A stretch of 9,073 bases of DNA. It comes from Crinalium sp049646245. Its GTDB lineage: Bacteria > Cyanobacteriota > Cyanobacteriia > Cyanobacteriales > PCC-9333. The stretch lies in the NCBI GenBank assembly GCA_049646245.1, contig JBARVL010000232.1, positions 1 to 9,073 of the forward strand. Reading direction: 5' to 3'. Shown in pieces: positions 6,729 through 9,073 of this stretch. Numbering within the stretch: position 1 is the first letter of the stretch; the number at the start of each line of letters is the position of its first letter. The notes under the pieces are model-generated. The model had not been told where the DNA came from. It made no database searches and worked only from the letters and a program-made list of their open reading frames with translations. A program made the position numbers and the translations under genes.

Positions 6729-7304
6729 ATGACCTTCTTCACCCTAACCTTACCAGATACCCTCAAGCTGACAGATGAGCAATTTTTTGAGCTTTGTCAG
6801 AATAACCGCGATTATCAAATTGAGCGCACAGCATCAGGAGAATTGCTGATTATGCCACCCACAGGTAGCGATACAGGCAGACGTAATTTTGAGCTTATAG
6901 TACAACTGGGATTATGGAATAAAAGCCATAATCTAGGAGTTGCCTTTGACTCTTCAACTGGGTTTAAATTGCCTAATGGTGCAGATCGTTCTCCTGATGC
7001 TTCTTGGGTAAAAAAAGAAAGATGGGAAGCTTTAACCCCTGAACAACAAGCAAGATTTGCTCCCTTATGTCCTGATTTTGTGGTGGAATTATGTTCTCCT
7101 AGTGATTCCATAGAAAAAGGACGTGCAAAAATGAGGGAATATATTGAGAACGGCGCTCTTTTGGGATGGATGCTCGATCGCAAAAATCAGCAGGTAGAAA
7201 TTTATCGTTCTAATACTGAAGTTGAGATATTACAATCTCCCACAACCCTATCAGGAGAGGATGTATTACCAGGATTTGTATTGAATCTTAAAGATATTCT
7301 TTAA
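6729..7304 (+). CDS. Uma2-family (DUF820) PD-(D/E)XK endonuclease-like protein
   Basis: This 191-residue protein is a typical member of the Uma2/DUF820 family, present in many copies in filamentous cyanobacteria and carrying a restriction-endonuclease-like PD-(D/E)XK fold. Visible hallmarks are the N-terminal LTLPDTLKLTDEQFFELC, then ERTASGELLIMPPTG (32-46), SPDASWV with candidate metal-binding D90, PDFVVELCSPSD with E120, and KMREYIENGALLGWMLD (134-150). The usual ExK lysine is not evident after E120 (the residue there is C122), as in many Uma2 proteins. The true biological role of the family is not established. A link to mobile elements or toxin-antitoxin-like activity has been suggested, but nothing in the context supports it here. 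The gene stands alone, and the length is normal for the family. The ATG at 6729 has no obvious ribosome binding site. Confidence 0.9.
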   Translation: MTFFTLTLPDTLKLTDEQFFELCQNNRDYQIERTASGELLIMPPTGSDTGRRNFELIVQLGLWNKSHNLGVAFDSSTGFKLPNGADRSPDASWVKKERWEALTPEQQARFAPLCPDFVVELCSPSDSIEKGRAKMREYIENGALLGWMLDRKNQQVEIYRSNTEVEILQSPTTLSGEDVLPGFVLNLKDIL

Positions 7305-7351
7305 TTTTACTGATAGTTAATAAATGCTTGACTGAGCAGAGTTTATAATAT

Positions 7352-7377
7352 GCGATCGCATACGCCTTGGCGATCGC
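7352..7377 (+). repeat. Paired HIP1 sites able to form a hairpin
   Basis: Two GCGATCGC octamers (7352-7359 and 7370-7377) lie 18 bp apart. Each sits in its own larger palindrome: TATGCGATCGCATA (7349-7362) and GGCGATCGCC (7369-7378). The two can also pair with each other around a 10-nt loop. They lie about 45 bp after the Uma2 stop and may serve as its transcript end, though no T-run follows. Confidence 0.6.
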
Positions 7378-7482
7378 CTACTTACTACTCTCTCCTCAAT
7401 TAAAACCTATTCATTAAGTTAAATAAAGCTACCTTTACCCAAAAAATTAATAGCTAGACATAATAGGACATAGAACTAAAAT

Positions 7483-7487
7483 GAGGT
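7483..7487 (+). promoter_or_regulatory. Ribosome binding site of the quinone reductase gene
   Basis: GAGGT ends 4 nt before the ATG at 7492. It supports this start, and the encoded MGLGLLIDGKW fits the family N-terminus. A possible CATAAT -10 box (7459-7464) lies just upstream but lacks a good -35 partner. Confidence 0.6.
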
Positions 7488-7491
7488 AATT

Positions 7492-8502
7492 ATGGGCTTA
7501 GGTCTTCTTATTGATGGTAAATGGGTATCTGAACGTGAACAAGAAGATTCCCAAGGCAAATTCATCCGACCTGTAACAACTTTCCGCAACAAAATAACTG
7601 CTGATGGTTCTAGTGGATTTAAAGCTGAAGCTGGACGCTACCATCTCTATATTTCTTGGGCTTGTCCTTGGGCGCACCGCACCGCCATTATGCGGCAGTT
7701 AAAAGGACTTGAAGATGTTATTAGTATGTCAGTTGTTCACCCAGAAATATATGAAAATAGCTGGGAATTTTCATCAACTGATCCAGGGTGTATTCCTGAT
7801 ACCGTAAATCATGCTAGTGCGCTGTGGGAAATCTATCTCAAGGCAGATCCAAATTACGAAGGGCGGGTAACAGTTCCGGTACTTTGGGATAAACAAACTA
7901 ACACGATTGTTAATAACGAATCCCGTGAAATTATTCGGATGTTGGATACAGAGTTTGGTGAGCTTGCCAAATCAGATGTAGACTTCTATCCCGAAGATTT
8001 AAGGGAAGTAATTGACAAAACTATCGACGAAATTTATCAACCGATTAATAATGGTGTTTACCGCGCAGGATTCGCTAGTACTCAAACAGCTTATGAAGAA
8101 GGTTTAACTGACTTATTTAATGCCTTAGATCATTGGGATGAGGTGTTAGGAAAGCAACGTTATCTGTGTGGCGATTCGCCTAACGGCGATAGCTTCGCTT
8201 CACGCATTACTGAAGCAGACTGGTGTATGTTTACCACACTATTACGCTTTGATGTCGTCTACTACGGTCACTTCAAATGTAACATCCGCCACATTTGGGA
8301 TTACCCCAATCTGTGGAACTACTTTAAAGAACTATACCAAGTACCAGGAGTCAAAGAAACCTGCAACATTGACCACATAAAACGGCACTATTACAAGAGC
8401 CATAATAAAATTAATCCCACTCGGATTGTCCCCAAAGGACCAGAAATTGATTTTGGCACACCACACAATCGCGCCCAGAAAGTTGCTGTTGCAGCACTCT
8501 GA
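7492..8502 (+). CDS. Glutathionyl-hydroquinone reductase (Xi-class glutathione transferase, YqjG/ECM4 family)
   Basis: The enzyme removes glutathione from glutathionyl-hydroquinones using a catalytic cysteine and a second glutathione; it is soluble. The N-terminal thioredoxin-like domain carries SWACPWAHR with catalytic C58 at the CPWAHR motif. The glutathione-binding NNESREIIRML segment is at 141-151, and the helical C-terminal domain has YRAGFA (190-195), ITEADWCMFTTLLRFD (239-254) and the family tail IKRHYYKSHNKINPTRIVPKGP. E. coli YqjG (328 residues, from memory) reads RYLTG-NQLTEAD where this protein has RYLCGD, then nine extra residues SPNGDSFAS (229-237), then RITEAD. The DNA for the extra residues (8176-8202) is repeat-like and in frame, so the protein is longer by one loop but not broken. 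The start is supported by GAGGT at 7483-7487. The gene stands alone. Its role here is probably quinone or xenobiotic redox repair, inferred from the family. Confidence 0.94.
   Translation: MGLGLLIDGKWVSEREQEDSQGKFIRPVTTFRNKITADGSSGFKAEAGRYHLYISWACPWAHRTAIMRQLKGLEDVISMSVVHPEIYENSWEFSSTDPGCIPDTVNHASALWEIYLKADPNYEGRVTVPVLWDKQTNTIVNNESREIIRMLDTEFGELAKSDVDFYPEDLREVIDKTIDEIYQPINNGVYRAGFASTQTAYEEGLTDLFNALDHWDEVLGKQRYLCGDSPNGDSFASRITEADWCMFTTLLRFDVVYYGHFKCNIRHIWDYPNLWNYFKELYQVPGVKETCNIDHIKRHYYKSHNKINPTRIVPKGPEIDFGTPHNRAQKVAVAAL
8176..8202 (+). repeat. 27-bp in-frame repeat-like insertion inside the reductase gene
   Basis: Relative to the family, 27 extra bases lie between GGCGAT (8170-8175) and CGC (8203-8205). 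Removing them would restore GGCGATCGC, which contains a HIP1 octamer. The inserted DNA contains a 5-bp stem TCGCC-TAAC-GGCGA (8176-8189) and a second GCGA...TCGC pair (8187-8199), a style typical of small dispersed cyanobacterial repeats. It adds residues 229-237 without a stop. Confidence 0.6.
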
Positions 8503-8541
8503 TTAAATTTACATAATTTCTCAGATTGCACAGGTAATTAA

Positions 8542-8602
8542 GTAGGGCGGGTTTAATATATATTTTTGTAGGATACCTAGATAATTGTGAACCCGCCCCT
8601 AC
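8542..8602. repeat. 61-bp inverted repeat element after the reductase gene
   Basis: The left arm GTAGGG-CGGGTT (8542-8553) and right arm AACCCGCCCCTAC (8590-8602) are complementary except for one missing G in the left arm. The 36-bp interior is AT-rich. GTAGGGGCGGGTT-type inverted repeats are, from general knowledge, common between cyanobacterial genes. It starts 40 bp after the stop and may act as the 3' structure of that mRNA, but an A-run rather than a T-run follows. Confidence 0.65.
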
Positions 8603-8649
8603 ACTAAAAAAATCAAAACTAAAATCTCCCTCTCCGCTTAACAAAGTAA

Positions 8650-8820
8650 CAATGTTAGGGCAGGGCTACTTCCGCAGTGACGAGAGAAAATAATTTAGGT
8701 AGGATTGCCTGTAGAAGAGTGAAAAAATTTGGGAAATTTCTCCTATGCTCCTCTGCCCCTCTGCCCCTCTGCCCTCCCAATTTTCTTTGACGACAATGAA
8801 ACAGCCCTGCAATGTTAGGG
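8650..8820. mobile_element. 149-bp MITE-like element with 11-bp target duplication
   Basis: The exact direct repeats CAATGTTAGGG at 8650-8660 and 8810-8820 directly abut the inverted ends CAGGGCT (8661-8667) and AGCCCTG (8803-8809). Reading inward from both ends, similarity continues imperfectly: CAGGGCT followed by ACTTC on the left and GTTTC on the right, then AGAAAAT shifted by one base about 25 bp in. The 149-bp body (8661-8809) has no coding capacity, so it would need a transposase from elsewhere. An 11-bp duplication would suit an IS4-type transposase, which is inference only. It lies 170 bp before the start of the next gene. Confidence 0.7.
8748..8777. repeat. Octameric tandem repeat CCCCTCTG inside the MITE-like element
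   Basis: One CTCCTCTG (8748-8755) and two exact CCCCTCTG units (8756-8771) are followed by a partial CCCTCC. The strand is pure pyrimidine apart from one G per unit. Similar octamer strings are common in Nostoc-like genomes. Confidence 0.7.
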
Positions 8821-8977
8821 GGGATGGCTTTTTTGTTTAATTAGGTTGGCATACTTACTTGCTAATTTCCCCTGCTTTCAGATCTGGTATGTACGCGACG
8901 CTTTGATTTGTGGGTGATAGGCTCTGTAAAGTTTTACAATACTGGCAAGTAAAAAGTTTATTTTTTGTTTAAATCCT

Positions 8978-8981
8978 GGAG
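8978..8981 (+). promoter_or_regulatory. Ribosome binding site of the right-edge gene
   Basis: GGAG lies 8 nt before the ATG at 8990, an ideal distance. It supports this start over the in-frame ATG 12 codons later. Confidence 0.6.
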
Positions 8982-8989
8982 CCGGATCT

Positions 8990-9073
8990 ATGACATCATA
9001 TGTAACCTCCTCTGCTAGAGCCGAGATGAGCGAACTCCGGCGTTTAAAAACTCTTTTACCGCCAGAGTTACAA
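8990..9073 (+). CDS. N-terminus of a cyanobacterial conserved protein, possibly DUF3318 (cut by window end)
   Basis: Twenty-eight codons are open from the ATG to the window edge, beginning MTSYVTSSARAEMSELRRLK and ending TLLPPELQ. The LRRLKTLLPPELQ segment resembles the start of DUF3318 proteins, which are cyanobacteria-specific and of unknown function. I recognise this from memory and only on a short stretch. A well-placed GGAG precedes the start. The repeat-laden leader (8821-8989) separates it from the MITE-like element. If the assignment is right, the missing part would hold the rest of the conserved domain and probably hydrophobic segments. Confidence 0.7.
   Translation, partial: MTSYVTSSARAEMSELRRLKTLLPPELQ

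Larger units (their letters stand above)
8503..8989. other. Repeat-bearing spacer before the last gene
   Basis: This 487-bp spacer contains an inverted-repeat element at 8542-8602 and a MITE-like element with direct repeats at 8650-8820, both listed separately. The stretch 8821-8977 is the probable leader of the gene starting at 8990. TACAAT at 8935-8940 could be a -10 box but has no good -35 at the right distance. Confidence 0.6.

Noticed and set aside
6815..7183. 122-residue reading frame on the - strand inside the Uma2 gene
   Set aside because: The + strand frame encodes a clear Uma2 protein; the opposite frame has no recognisable motif and is an antisense shadow.
8168..8380. 70-residue + strand frame inside the reductase gene, starting near the 27-bp insertion
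   Set aside because: I considered whether the insertion created a frameshift, but the main frame continues to the full family C-terminus, so this is only an overlapping frame.
8411..8644. 77-residue - strand reading frame overlapping the reductase 3' end and the inverted repeat
   Set aside because: It runs across the end of a well-supported gene and through a dispersed inverted repeat, with no start signal or recognisable domain.
8748..8777. Octamer array as a CRISPR
   Set aside because: The units are 8 bp and directly contiguous with no spacers; this is a simple tandem repeat.

Overview
The window comes from a cyanobacterium, most likely a filamentous nitrogen-fixing type (Nostocales, Nostoc/Anabaena-like). 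The evidence is threefold. There are genes for light-independent (dark-operative) protochlorophyllide reductase. There are eight full copies of the HIP1 octamer GCGATCGC in 9 kb. The AT-rich spacers are crowded with small dispersed repeats, hairpins and heptamer/octamer tandem repeats of the kind familiar from Nostoc genomes. The genus is inferred, not proven. All intact genes lie on the + strand.

Layout. Bases 1-39 are the end of a heptameric tandem repeat, followed by an AT-rich leader with a good sigma70-type promoter (194-222). 339-2381 encodes a soluble FHA-PAS-histidine kinase-receiver hybrid sensor. A 76-bp nested palindromic repeat starts 13 bp after its stop. A 661-bp spacer then leads to chlL (3043-3903) and, after a 189-bp repeat-filled gap, chlN (4093-5496). 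A hairpin that looks like a terminator follows chlN. Next come a DUF5678-like/retropepsin-like fusion protein (5725-6342), a Uma2-family PD-(D/E)XK protein (6729-7304) and a glutathionyl-hydroquinone reductase of the YqjG/ECM4 type (7492-8502). The right end carries an inverted-repeat element, a 149-bp MITE-like insertion with an 11-bp target duplication, and the first 28 codons of a possible DUF3318 gene (8990 to the edge).

How the genes work together. Only chlL and chlN form a clear functional unit. ChlL is the ATP-dependent iron-sulfur reductase, and ChlN is one half of the catalytic NB component that reduces protochlorophyllide to chlorophyllide a in the dark. The third subunit, chlB, is not in the window. 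The hybrid kinase upstream has no demonstrated link to them. The remaining genes look like single transcription units separated by repeats.

Hunt. I see no convincing undescribed multi-gene system. The strongest observations are the MITE-like element with exact target-site duplication at 8650-8820, and an in-frame 27-bp repeat-like insertion inside the glutathionyl-hydroquinone reductase gene that appears to split a GGCGATCGC site. Next are the DUF5678-like/retropepsin fusion, the composite repeat structure between chlL and chlN, and an 11-bp direct repeat just upstream of chlL.
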